Part shown: in pieces, positions 49,754 through 57,277 of the stretch
Numbering within the stretch: position 1 is the first letter of the stretch
How the letters are laid out: every line of letters begins with the position of its first letter
NCBI RefSeq assembly: GCF_963678245.1
Contig: NZ_OY782767.1
Coordinates: 868,001-932,000 of the forward strand
DNA: 64,000 nt
DNA from: an uncultured Sunxiuqinia sp.
GTDB taxonomy: Bacteria > Bacteroidota > Bacteroidia > Bacteroidales > Prolixibacteraceae
Reading direction: 5' to 3'
Program-made: the position numbers and the translations under genes
The notes under the pieces: model-generated
Database searches by the model: none
The model's input: only the letters and a program-made list of their open reading frames with translations
What the model was told of the DNA's origin: nothing

Positions 49754-49761
49754 TACCTTTG
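49754..49761 (+). promoter_or_regulatory. -7 promoter element (TACCTTTG) of the four-lipoprotein operon
   Basis: It matches TAnnTTTG exactly and lies 24 bp before the ATG of the first lipoprotein. No good TTG -33 box lies 17-23 bp upstream; the palindrome occupies that zone, as in activator-dependent promoters. Confidence 0.6.
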
Positions 49762-49785
49762 TCTTTTTTATAAAAATAGATTACC

Positions 49786-50775
49786 ATGAAATTAATAAAC
49801 ATACTCAAAGCAATTCTCTTTTTGTTTTTCTCCATTACGGTTGTTTCGTGCAATGATGATGATGATGCTCCTAATCCTGAGCCTCCGCTTTGTCCGGTTA
49901 TTTCATACGAGACAACGTTTAATGTTACGCTAAACTATAATTATAAAGTAACGGATACAAAAACTAAACAGGTTCTGGTTGACGTTGATTACGGGGTAGC
50001 TGATGTAAACACTTTGGTTTATGTAATTCACCGGGAGAGTGACGGAAAATATATAAAGCTTCGTAATATGGATGACTCTTCTGTAAAAAATATTACAACA
50101 GACAACATTGCTGTAGTGACAGACTCCTTGCCGGAAGGAAAATATTACATCACGTTTGTGGCGTTTAAAGATTTCGCGGTTACTGGCTCTGATGTTCTGA
50201 CATTTTTTGAGTCTTTGACAAAAAATTACGATGAGGCAGTGATGCAAATTCCCAACGATTACGTTCATTATGCAACTACCGAATTTGAAGTATCAGCAAT
50301 TGATGGGGCAAATCAGCCTGTGACGTTGGATTTAGAAAAGATGACGACCGACCTTATTTTTGAATTTACCGATGCTGAAAAAGTTCCGGATTCTTATGAT
50401 TACAGTTTAACTGTAGGTGTAGATAGTATCCCATCAGCATTCTTTATTGCAAGTGGAAAAACACTTTCGACTAAGGAAACAGAAGAGAATAAACTGCACC
50501 TCTATTCCGGAGAACAAAATGTACCTCTGCTTACTACAGCAGGAGATAAAGCAGTGGTTGCCACCTTCCATTCTTTAGCGAATGACAATTTACCGTCATC
50601 CGACCGAGGAAAGTATTGGTTTGAATTCAAGGAAAACTTTGATGGAGGAAAACAAATCAAAGCAGTTTCAGAAAAATTGGGCGAGTTCTCTTTCGAACTC
50701 TCTTCTTCAATGTATGCTTATGAGTTGTATGATGAAGGACAGGCGTTAGTTAAATCAATCAGAAAAACAGAGTAG
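49786..50775 (+). CDS. Surface-type lipoprotein, possibly FimB/Mfa2 (fimbrillin-anchor)-like
   Basis: The 329-residue lipoprotein has lipobox VVSC (Cys22) followed by NDDDDAP, an Asp-rich surface-export-type signal. The first half has strands DVDYGVADVNTLVYVIH and the element LPEGKYYITFVAF. The second half starts with PVTLDLEKMTTDLIFEF, where FimB/Mfa2-family fimbrial anchors have a comparable strand. That resemblance is weak and I do not insist on it. It is the first gene of a run under palindrome 2; the next gene follows after 13 bp, so both are almost certainly co-transcribed. It has no catalytic signature. Confidence 0.6.
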   Translation: MKLINILKAILFLFFSITVVSCNDDDDAPNPEPPLCPVISYETTFNVTLNYNYKVTDTKTKQVLVDVDYGVADVNTLVYVIHRESDGKYIKLRNMDDSSVKNITTDNIAVVTDSLPEGKYYITFVAFKDFAVTGSDVLTFFESLTKNYDEAVMQIPNDYVHYATTEFEVSAIDGANQPVTLDLEKMTTDLIFEFTDAEKVPDSYDYSLTVGVDSIPSAFFIASGKTLSTKETEENKLHLYSGEQNVPLLTTAGDKAVVATFHSLANDNLPSSDRGKYWFEFKENFDGGKQIKAVSEKLGEFSFELSSSMYAYELYDEGQALVKSIRKTE

Positions 50776-50788
50776 AAAAACAAATACC

Positions 50789-51760
50789 ATGAAAACAGGA
50801 ATTAGAAGTATTTTGGCTTGCATTGTCTTACTACTTATAGTAAGCAGTTGCGACAAAGACGAAATAGAGGGGACTTTACCTCCAGAACCGGAGAGTTTTT
50901 CTCTTCAATGGGATCGTTTCATTGATAACAGTGCCGAGAACACAGATATTTTTATTGGAACAAAGTATCTCGGAATACAAGGATGGCCGCTTGTTGCTAA
51001 TCCACCGTATATTTATGTAGGTGCTACATTTCCCCAAAATGCCTTTGCTAGCTCTTTTGATGAAGAAGTTAAAGGCAACAAGAAACCTGTTGAGCTAACT
51101 TTCAATTTTCCGACACCTTATACCACAAGTATGGAAGAAGTAAAAGGAACTGACTACCTGAAAAAGTTGAAGGAAGCTATGAGTTCCGAGGAATATAAAA
51201 GCTATACTCCGCGAACAAGACCTTATATCGCCAAACTCGCAAAGCTAAATTCATTAGCTAATCTGGATAGCTGTTTTTCTGAAAACAAAGATTTCGGCAA
51301 CACTTTTGAGCGAATAGCCAAACAAGAATTTGAACTGGAAAATGTAAAAAGCTTGTCGGTTGGCGAAATTGTGTTTAAAGGATTCACGGTTTCAATGGAG
51401 ACTCCATCAAACGGCTTATTTGTCGATACCCCAACTAATTTAAGCGAGTTAGTTTACATTCGAACATTAACGTATGGAGTTACGGCTTATTTTGTAATAG
51501 CAAGCGAACATCCCTATCAAGATGTACTTACGGCTTTTAAAGGCGACGATTACAAAAATCCGGAAGGAATTCTGCACAAATCCCAAATCATTCTATTAAC
51601 GGTTTCTGATGTAAACCAGGAAGCCATCATAAAATCTTCTTTTGATGATCTGAAAGAATTTATGAATAAGCCATTTTATAACAAAGAGGCCTACGGATAC
51701 CCCGTATTTTGTAAGGGATTTTATGCAAAAGATAATCGAGTTTTTAACGGAGACAACTGA
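50789..51760 (+). CDS. Lipoprotein resembling cholesterol-dependent/thiol-activated cytolysin (CDC-like) domains 1-3
   Basis: The 323-residue lipoprotein has lipobox IVSSC (Cys21) followed by DKDEIEG. From about residue 165 its order of elements follows CDC domain 3 and the end of domains 1-2. These are FGNTFERIAKQE before a long strand, then SVGEIVFKGFTVSMETPSNGLF, then LVYIRTLTYGVTAYFVIA (Tyr229-Gly230, compare VSNVAYGRTIYVKLE), then YQDVLTAFKG (compare KDVQAAFKA), SSFDDLKEFM and YGYPVFCKGFYAKDN (compare YPISYTSVFLKDN). It ends where CDC domain 4, the cholesterol-binding domain, would begin, and the conserved Gly pair after TMH2 reads Val-Ser. It could be a CDC-like pore-former, a partner or an inhibitor. 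The match is by eye. Confidence 0.6.
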   Translation: MKTGIRSILACIVLLLIVSSCDKDEIEGTLPPEPESFSLQWDRFIDNSAENTDIFIGTKYLGIQGWPLVANPPYIYVGATFPQNAFASSFDEEVKGNKKPVELTFNFPTPYTTSMEEVKGTDYLKKLKEAMSSEEYKSYTPRTRPYIAKLAKLNSLANLDSCFSENKDFGNTFERIAKQEFELENVKSLSVGEIVFKGFTVSMETPSNGLFVDTPTNLSELVYIRTLTYGVTAYFVIASEHPYQDVLTAFKGDDYKNPEGILHKSQIILLTVSDVNQEAIIKSSFDDLKEFMNKPFYNKEAYGYPVFCKGFYAKDNRVFNGDN

Positions 51761-51798
51761 ATATTGAATATTTAAATTAATCATAAAAATTAAATACT

Positions 51799-52635
51799 AT
51801 GAGAACAAAAAATGCATCCAATTTATTAGTGCTATTACTGCTTGCCGTTTTTGCGGGTGCATGTAGTGATGATGACCCCGAACCACTTAGTTTTTTTAAT
51901 GTGGCTTATGAAGTTCCCATGCACGGTACACGTTATATCAGCGTAAAAAGCGGAAGCGGTGATTATTCTGTCCGGGTAGATAATCCACACTTATTTTCGG
52001 CTTCGGAAGATGACGGATGGTCTAACCCCGAAGGAATGTTTCTGGTTCGAGGCTTACTAACAGGAGAATCAACACTTGCAGTTACAGATAACAGAACTGG
52101 AGAAACAGCAAATTTGACAATTAAAGTAACTGACAATTACGAGGCGCTTCAGATATCTAAACTTTATTGGGATGAATCTATCTCCAAGATTATGGAAAAT
52201 GAACACCCGGTTTTTAGCAAAATTCCTTTTGTTTTTCTTATTAATAACAGGGAACGGGACGTATATTTTGCTGATAGAAGCGGTGAAAACTCACTAACAA
52301 GTAATGGTATAGAAATACAGAGGAAAGGCACTTATTCTTTTACAATGGAAGATGATAAATGCTATTTGACATTGACATATCCGGAAGATGAAAGCGGAGA
52401 ATTGACAGATGATGCTTCAGTGATCGCAACTCCACATAAATTTGAAATTACCCAAAGTAGCGAATTCTTGCGGCACCGGTTGGATGAAAACCTGAACCTC
52501 GGTTGGGAAACCATTGCCAAAGCTTATCCTGACAGTCTTCGGGGCGAGGCCATTACAATGAAGGGAGTTAATTCAAGCTACCAATTTGACGGTAAATTTG
52601 AACAAATTGAAATTCCAACAGGTGTATTGAATTGA
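51799..52635 (+). CDS. Surface-type lipoprotein with Ig-like N-terminal domain, family unknown
   Basis: The 278-residue lipoprotein has lipobox FAGAC (Cys22) followed by SDDDPEP. The first domain (about 30-115) has the same pattern as the lipoprotein at 48186: VKSGSGDYSVRVDNPHLF, then GESTLAVTDNRTGETANLTIKV, like a Big2-type sandwich. The C-terminal 160 residues (from LYWDESISK) have no family that I recognize. They contain a run of strands around FVFLINNRERDVYFADRS and a final GVNSSYQFDGKFEQIEI. It is third in the palindrome-2 operon, 38 bp after the CDC-like gene. Function unknown. Confidence 0.62.
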   Translation: MRTKNASNLLVLLLLAVFAGACSDDDPEPLSFFNVAYEVPMHGTRYISVKSGSGDYSVRVDNPHLFSASEDDGWSNPEGMFLVRGLLTGESTLAVTDNRTGETANLTIKVTDNYEALQISKLYWDESISKIMENEHPVFSKIPFVFLINNRERDVYFADRSGENSLTSNGIEIQRKGTYSFTMEDDKCYLTLTYPEDESGELTDDASVIATPHKFEITQSSEFLRHRLDENLNLGWETIAKAYPDSLRGEAITMKGVNSSYQFDGKFEQIEIPTGVLN

Positions 52636-52741
52636 CACTGATTTATTACCCTGCTCTGATTTAAGGTTAGGGCAGGATAATAAATAGCTTCGTAAAATGA
52701 AACAGAACTGACTTATGTATAATAGAACATTGAAGAACCGG

Positions 52742-53824
52742 ATGAAAATATTTGGGGTCTTATTCCTTTTTGCAACTTGCTTTTTATTTTTCTCATGCAA
52801 CAAGGATGATGACGATTTTCAGCCAATCCAGTTGCAGTACGCTATCCTTAACGATAAGCCTAACCCGATAACCAACAATCAGATTTCTCTCAATTTCCCA
52901 AGTGAAACGAAAAACGAATTGATAATTTTTGGGGGCGACGGAAAGTATGCCATAAATAACTCTGACAACACAAAGTTAAGTATCAGCTATGCTGATGGAT
53001 ATTTAACACTAACTCCTCTTGCTGCCGGAAACGTAACAGTTACAATAACTGATACCCATAATAACTTTTATGCTCTAGCGGTGCAAATCATAAATCAGTT
53101 GGAGCTTAATATGAGTGCAAAAAAAGAAGCAGGAAATATATTTGACTTAATGGTGTTCAACCTTAATACAAGTTACGAAGGGAGGATTACCCTTTTGGAT
53201 TTAACCGAAACATACGATTCTATTGTGTGGCTATGCACAAATACTTCTCAACGTTTTCGAGTTCTTGAATCTCAGGAAAACAGTGGTAGTTTTACATGGC
53301 AATGGTCAAATTGTTTCTTTTTGCCTGCTGTATATGAAACCTGTGTGCTGGGCTACAAAGACAGTCAAATAATTTCCAGCGATACCGTTTATGTGGATAT
53401 TGCAAACGACAAGGATTTTCTGGGCTTCAACTGGGATGATGTGGAAAGTAAAGTAAGTACCGGATATGAGAATATTTTTTCAGATGAATATTATTTTGTA
53501 ACACATGAGAATGTTACCAATAATATTCCCTCTATCTCTTTGTTCTTGTCTAAGAACTATATTGAAAATGAGGCTGCCTTTTTCAGTAAAAGCAAGGAAA
53601 TTCTTTTGGGGTATATAAACACGTTGTATTCTGAACCAACATATAGCAATGATGAGGATAATTCGCTTTTCGGTATTTACAATAATCTATTTAAAAATAG
53701 AAAAGAAGATGTTACTCCCGAGTATATATGGATAACTTCTACTTCCAAAATTTCACTGCTGAAGAAGTACGACATTAATAACGGATTTTCGAAATACGAA
53801 ATATATGCGGAACCAGCCAGGTGA
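52742..53824 (+). CDS. Surface-type lipoprotein with Ig-like N-terminal domain, family unknown
   Basis: The protein is about 360 residues. I choose ATG 52742 because MKIFGVLFLF leads into the lipobox FFSC (Cys19) and NKDDDDF; an upstream start at 52715 adds nine residues. The first domain repeats the locus theme (FGGDGKYAINNSDNT, GNVTVTITDTHNNFYALAVQI). The rest is strand-rich with YDSIVWLCTN and FTWQWSN, then a mixed helical end (ENEAAFFSKSKEILLGYI). I recognize no family. The gene ends the lipoprotein run; the 106-bp spacer before it is the largest within the run. Confidence 0.62.
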   Translation: MKIFGVLFLFATCFLFFSCNKDDDDFQPIQLQYAILNDKPNPITNNQISLNFPSETKNELIIFGGDGKYAINNSDNTKLSISYADGYLTLTPLAAGNVTVTITDTHNNFYALAVQIINQLELNMSAKKEAGNIFDLMVFNLNTSYEGRITLLDLTETYDSIVWLCTNTSQRFRVLESQENSGSFTWQWSNCFFLPAVYETCVLGYKDSQIISSDTVYVDIANDKDFLGFNWDDVESKVSTGYENIFSDEYYFVTHENVTNNIPSISLFLSKNYIENEAAFFSKSKEILLGYINTLYSEPTYSNDEDNSLFGIYNNLFKNRKEDVTPEYIWITSTSKISLLKKYDINNGFSKYEIYAEPAR

Positions 53825-54166
53825 GCTGTATTTTTTCCAAAATAAAAGCGAATTATCTTCCTGCATTTTGAGTATTGAAAAGACAGCACTGACTAACGGA
53901 GAACGGTATAATACGATATTTATGACTCTATTGGTTTCTAAATATAGAATGTATTTTAACGGTAGTTCTTTTTTATTAATTACTACCTATTCAGTTAGTA
54001 TTCTCTGTGTTTTTTTTGATATCCTCAAGTCATTGATGTTCTACTAAGCTAATAGAAAGGTCAGTCAAATTATTCGAAATTAACCTTATAGGACTCGAAT
54101 CGACAAGTGTTTATATCTGAGGTAATTACGTTTTTATTGAAATGTCTTTAATTTTAGTTCGAACAC
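53825..54166. other. Intergenic region between lipoprotein locus and tRNA
   Basis: This 342-bp stretch is AT-rich and carries only a doubtful 80-codon frame beginning inside the previous gene, which has no leader or recognizable domain. I see no gene or repeat here. Confidence 0.5.
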
Positions 54167-54203
54167 AAAAAAGCCCCATAATAACTATAATTACGAGGCT
54201 TTT
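54167..54203 (-). terminator. Terminator of tRNA-Arg
   Basis: On the minus strand AAAAGCCTC (54203-54195) pairs with GGGGCTTTT (54177-54169), nine pairs with one G-T, and a T-run continues to 54167. It starts 12 bp after the tRNA 3' end. Confidence 0.72.
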
Positions 54204-54215
54204 GGTTTCTTAATG

Positions 54216-54287
54216 TGATCCCACCGGGACTCGAACCCAGATCTTAAGAACCGGAATCTTAAATTCTATCCATTGAACTATGGGACC
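54216..54287 (-). tRNA. tRNA-Arg (anticodon CCG)
   Basis: The minus strand folds into a 72-nt cloverleaf. The acceptor stem is GGTCCCA with TGGGATC (one G-T pair) and discriminator A; the D-stem is GTTC/GAAT. The anticodon stem is TAAGA/TCTTA around the loop TTCCGGT (T33 then CCG, reading CGG). The T-arm has loop GGTTCGAGTCC. The 3' CCA is not encoded, as is common in this phylum. A terminator follows and a -7-like box precedes it. Confidence 0.95.
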
Positions 54288-54305
54288 GTTTTATTTTAAG
54301 TGGTG

Positions 54306-54313
54306 CAAAAATA
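54306..54313 (-). promoter_or_regulatory. Possible -7 element for tRNA-Arg
   Basis: On the minus strand the bases read TATTTTTG, matching TAnnTTTG, and end 18 bp before the tRNA 5' end. No TTG at the usual distance was seen. Confidence 0.4.
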
Positions 54314-54427
54314 GTAAAACAATCGTTTTTTAACAGGATTTCTAATAAAAACTTAAAAAGAACGTTAAGCTTCTAATATTGTTAATAAACTACTTTCTCA
54401 AGGAGTGGTTTGAACAGACAAAAGGTT

Positions 54428-54435
54428 TAATTTTG
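54428..54435 (+). promoter_or_regulatory. Probable -7 element (TAATTTTG) of the HD-domain gene
   Basis: It matches TAnnTTTG and ends 7 bp before the ATG at 54443. TTTG at 54409-54412 could be the -33 box, at a slightly short 15-bp spacing. If used, the mRNA would be leaderless or have only a few untranslated bases. Confidence 0.45.
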
Positions 54436-54442
54436 TAGAACC

Positions 54443-55246
54443 ATGGAAGAATTATCAGTTGTAAAAGAAAACATACAGGCTGCACGTAATTTCTTTGAAA
54501 AATACACAGCCGTATTTTTAAAGCAGTCAGACCCGAAGATGGCTGAAGTTCTTGCTTTAAAAAGAGAACACTCTTTGCAAGTTTCCAAAATTAGCGGCGT
54601 TGTAGCTACTAATCTGATGCTTGAAGAGGAAGATATTTTGTTAGCCGAAATAATTGGTTTATTGCATGATGTAGGCCGTTTTGAACAGTTTGTTCAATAT
54701 CAATCTTTTAATGACGAGCAGTCGGAAAATCATGCTCAACTAGGAGTTAATATTTTGAGAGAACAGACATTCTTCAAGAATTTGACTGAGGTGAAGAAAA
54801 ATCTGATAACTCAAGTTATTCTCAACCACAACAAGGAAGGCATTTCACTAAAAGAAGATAAAATGATCGTTACTTATAGCCAGATTCTTCGTGATGCCGA
54901 TAAGCTTGATATTTGGGAAACCTGTGTTAAAAACTTGAATCGCGATGGTTCTTTTAAGCTCGATGCCATTAGCCATGGCTTGCCGGCAGCCGGCACGGTT
55001 AGCGACAATATTGTAAAAAGCATTAAAAGTCATAAACCTGCCAAACGCAAGGATATGGAATCGGTTAATGATTACAAATTGGCTATTATGTCGATGATTT
55101 TTGATTTGAACTTTCGTGTTAGTTTTCAGTTGTTGAATGAGAAACAATTGATTAAGAAGCTGTACGAATCGATGTCGAAAAAAGATGTGGTGATTGATGC
55201 GTACCGGGAGCTTCGACTATACATCGAAAATAAATTTATTGTATAG
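54443..55246 (+). CDS. HD-domain phosphohydrolase
   Basis: The 267-residue cytoplasmic protein has the metal-binding HD pattern: His43 in REHSLQV, His75-Asp76 in GLLHDVGRF, a His in ENHAQLG, another in LNHNKEG and Asp151 in RDADKLD. Family members hydrolyse phosphate esters of nucleotides or related molecules; the specific substrate is not evident. No partner domain such as a synthetase or TGS is present, so it is a stand-alone HD protein. The small [2Fe-2S] gene follows after 47 bp and may be co-transcribed. Confidence 0.85.
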   Translation: MEELSVVKENIQAARNFFEKYTAVFLKQSDPKMAEVLALKREHSLQVSKISGVVATNLMLEEEDILLAEIIGLLHDVGRFEQFVQYQSFNDEQSENHAQLGVNILREQTFFKNLTEVKKNLITQVILNHNKEGISLKEDKMIVTYSQILRDADKLDIWETCVKNLNRDGSFKLDAISHGLPAAGTVSDNIVKSIKSHKPAKRKDMESVNDYKLAIMSMIFDLNFRVSFQLLNEKQLIKKLYESMSKKDVVIDAYRELRLYIENKFIV

Positions 55247-55293
55247 TTAGACGCAAACAGAAAACGGGTCTTATAAGTAACGGAGGATAAGTG

Positions 55294-55506
55294 ATGGGAA
55301 ACCGATTGGTTTGCATATGCAACATGGTGTCAGAAAAAGAAATTATTTCAGCCTTAAAGAAAGGAGCTACTTCAACCGAAGATATTCAGTATGCAACGCG
55401 TGCAGGAACCAGCTGTGGCAAATGTTTGATGACGATTGATCAGATCGTTCAGGAATATGAAATGGAAGAGGCCGTTAACAATCCTCAGCGAAAGCTTGAT
55501 TTATAG
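55294..55506 (+). CDS. BFD-like [2Fe-2S]-binding protein
   Basis: This 70-residue protein has four cysteines in the bacterioferritin-associated-ferredoxin pattern: Cys7 and Cys9 (VCICN) plus Cys41 and Cys44 (SCGKC), which ligate a [2Fe-2S] cluster. I choose ATG 55294 over GTG 55291 because GGAGGA at 55282-55287 lies six bases before it, a rare clear Shine-Dalgarno sequence for this phylum. The family includes Bfd and BFD domains of nitrite reductases. Here it stands alone with no bacterioferritin beside it, so its partner is unknown. Confidence 0.85.
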   Translation: MGNRLVCICNMVSEKEIISALKKGATSTEDIQYATRAGTSCGKCLMTIDQIVQEYEMEEAVNNPQRKLDL

Positions 55507-55538
55507 TTGACTTTTAAATTGAAAGTGGTGCTGAAAAC

Positions 55539-56189
55539 TCAGATTTCAACCAACTGATTTTTGATAGCGTACATCACCAGTTGGGCCGTATTTTTACTCT
55601 CGCTTTTATCCAAAATATTGGATCGGTGTTTGTCAACTGTTCTTTTCGAAATGTAAAGCTGATCGGCAATTTCCTGATTTGAAAACCCCTTGCAGATTAA
55701 GATTAAGATTTCAATTTCGCGTTCTGAGAGTATATGTTGCTTTTCGTGATGTTGCGACTTGGTTCGCAGACTGCTCACAAGTGTTTGCAATAATTCCGAA
55801 GAAAAATAAGTGCCTCCTTCAACAACCGTTTGCAGGGCAGTTTTTACCTCGCTAATGTCCGAGTTTTTCAACAAAAAACCTTTGACTCCGGCATCTACCA
55901 TTTTGTAATAGTAGTCCTCTTCCCCATACATTGACAAGGTGATGATTTTGATGTCAGGATACTTACGAACAGCTTTTCGTGCTGCTTCAATACCATCCAT
56001 CACAGGCATGTCGATGTCCAGCAACACCAAGTCTGGAATTCCCGTCTCAAGTAAGTTTAGGAACTCTAGACCATTGGCTGCTTCGGCACTTATTTGGTAT
56101 CCGGGTAGGTTGTTGAGTAATATTCGCAACCCGTTTCGAAACAGCGTATGATCATCGACAAGGATGATTTTGTATTGTTTATCAGTCAT
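55539..56189 (-). CDS. NarL/LuxR-family response regulator
   Basis: The 216-residue protein has a receiver domain with DDH near residues 12-14, phospho-acceptor Asp58 in LLDIDMP and a conserved Lys in GFLLKNS. The C-terminal LuxR HTH has LSEREIEILILICKGFSNQEIA and YISKRTVDKHRSNIL. It is the partner of the kinase immediately upstream: the two frames overlap by 8 bp (56182-56189), giving translational coupling and matched levels. The stimulus is unknown. Confidence 0.93.
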   Translation of the reverse strand: MTDKQYKIILVDDHTLFRNGLRILLNNLPGYQISAEAANGLEFLNLLETGIPDLVLLDIDMPVMDGIEAARKAVRKYPDIKIITLSMYGEEDYYYKMVDAGVKGFLLKNSDISEVKTALQTVVEGGTYFSSELLQTLVSSLRTKSQHHEKQHILSEREIEILILICKGFSNQEIADQLYISKRTVDKHRSNILDKSESKNTAQLVMYAIKNQLVEI

Positions 56190-57141
56190 TTTTGGTGTTT
56201 ACTTTAATCGTTACCTGTGTTCCTTCTTTTAGTTCACTTTGTATATTAATTTCTCCTTTTAAAGAGTTAATCCTTGAATATATATTCGAAAATCCCATTC
56301 CCCCAATGATTGGTTGTTCGTCGAGTTCTTTCTTGTTAAATCCCTGTCCGTCATCGTGGTATAAAATACTGATGTGGTTAGCTTCCTTAAGAACCGATAT
56401 TTGAACATTTTTTGCGTTGGCATGCTTAATCGTATTATTAATCAGTTCGCAAATAACCCGATATAAAACGACTTCAACATTATTGTCGAAACGCTCGTTT
56501 CCCAGATTCGATATTAATTCAATCTGAATAACTTTAGTGACATTAATTTTGTTTGTAAAATTGCGTAAAGCTCGCAACAATCCAAAATTATTTAGTACAT
56601 GCGGACTGAGGTTATCCGATATTTCTTTTAGTGATTTGATGGCCTCATTAATTACCATCTCGGTATTATCAACAATTTCTTTTGAAGCCTGGTCGTGTTC
56701 GAGTTGAGCCAGCGAAGAGACCGACATCTTTACTGTTGAGAGCAATGGTCCCAACCCATCGTGCAAGTCTTTTGCAAATCTTTTGCGCTCTTTCTCTTCG
56801 GTTTGAATGACGGCATTCAGAAACATTTTCTCCGTCAGCCGACGTGAATCTTCAACACGTTTCATGTACTTAAAAATACGCTGGATCATAAATACACCAA
56901 TGGCAAAGGTCAAGGAAATAACAACACCAAACCAAACGGCAACCTCACCCAAATCCTGCGGCTCAAAACTGCTGATGAACGGTAGAAACTCCATTGTGCG
57001 ACTAATGGCCACGAAGATAAACCCGATGGTTAACAAGATCCACGAGAAATTATACTTGGTGACTCGTGTAAGTTTAATAGCCACCCCTGCAGCGAAAAAC
57101 TGCAGAATGATGGAAATTCCCAATAAAATTTGAAGGACCAT
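56182..57141 (-). CDS. NarX-type (HPK7) sensor histidine kinase
   Basis: The 319-residue kinase has three N-terminal membrane spans (about 2-23, 33-55, 66-88), a short coiled linker, then HisKA_3 with phospho-acceptor His127 in RFAKDLHDGLGP. The HATPase domain has NNTIKHANAKN, DDGQGF and GGMGFSNIYSRI. There is almost no periplasmic domain, so it probably senses within the membrane or through a partner. It is transcribed with its regulator from the promoter at 57165-57194. Confidence 0.93.
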   Translation of the reverse strand: MVLQILLGISIILQFFAAGVAIKLTRVTKYNFSWILLTIGFIFVAISRTMEFLPFISSFEPQDLGEVAVWFGVVISLTFAIGVFMIQRIFKYMKRVEDSRRLTEKMFLNAVIQTEEKERKRFAKDLHDGLGPLLSTVKMSVSSLAQLEHDQASKEIVDNTEMVINEAIKSLKEISDNLSPHVLNNFGLLRALRNFTNKINVTKVIQIELISNLGNERFDNNVEVVLYRVICELINNTIKHANAKNVQISVLKEANHISILYHDDGQGFNKKELDEQPIIGGMGFSNIYSRINSLKGEINIQSELKEGTQVTIKVNTKND

Positions 57142-57164
57142 GATCGTTGAATTAAAGCTTCTTG

Positions 57165-57194
57165 CAAATGTACGATTGCCGGTGAGCTTTTCAA
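57165..57194 (-). promoter_or_regulatory. Promoter of the kinase-regulator operon
   Basis: On the minus strand TTG (57194-57192), then 19 bp, then TACATTTG (57172-57165) matches the Bacteroidota TTG / TAnnTTTG consensus. It lies 23 bp before the kinase ATG. Confidence 0.65.
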
Positions 57195-57202
57195 ATATTG
57201 AA

Positions 57203-57231
57203 TTGCAGTTACCAGCAATCGTTTAAATTTG
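57203..57231 (+). promoter_or_regulatory. Promoter of the yqaE-endonuclease pair
   Basis: TTG (57203-57205), an 18-bp spacer and TAAATTTG (57224-57231) fit the Bacteroidota consensus. The yqaE ATG is 46 bp downstream. It is back to back with the kinase promoter. Confidence 0.65.
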
Positions 57232-57277
57232 TATCTTGCATTTACAGTAAACAAAAGTTAAACTTCAATTTTCGATT

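Noticed and set aside
48186-53824. Interpretation of the lipoprotein cluster as a third SusCD-type nutrient locus
   Set aside because: No SusC-like barrel, SusD signature or glycosidase is present, and the regulators are Crp/Fnr-type instead of HTCS or sigma/anti-sigma.
53805-54047. 80-codon plus-strand frame after the last lipoprotein
   Set aside because: It begins inside the previous gene, has no ribosome-binding context or recognizable domain, and looks like AT-rich noise.
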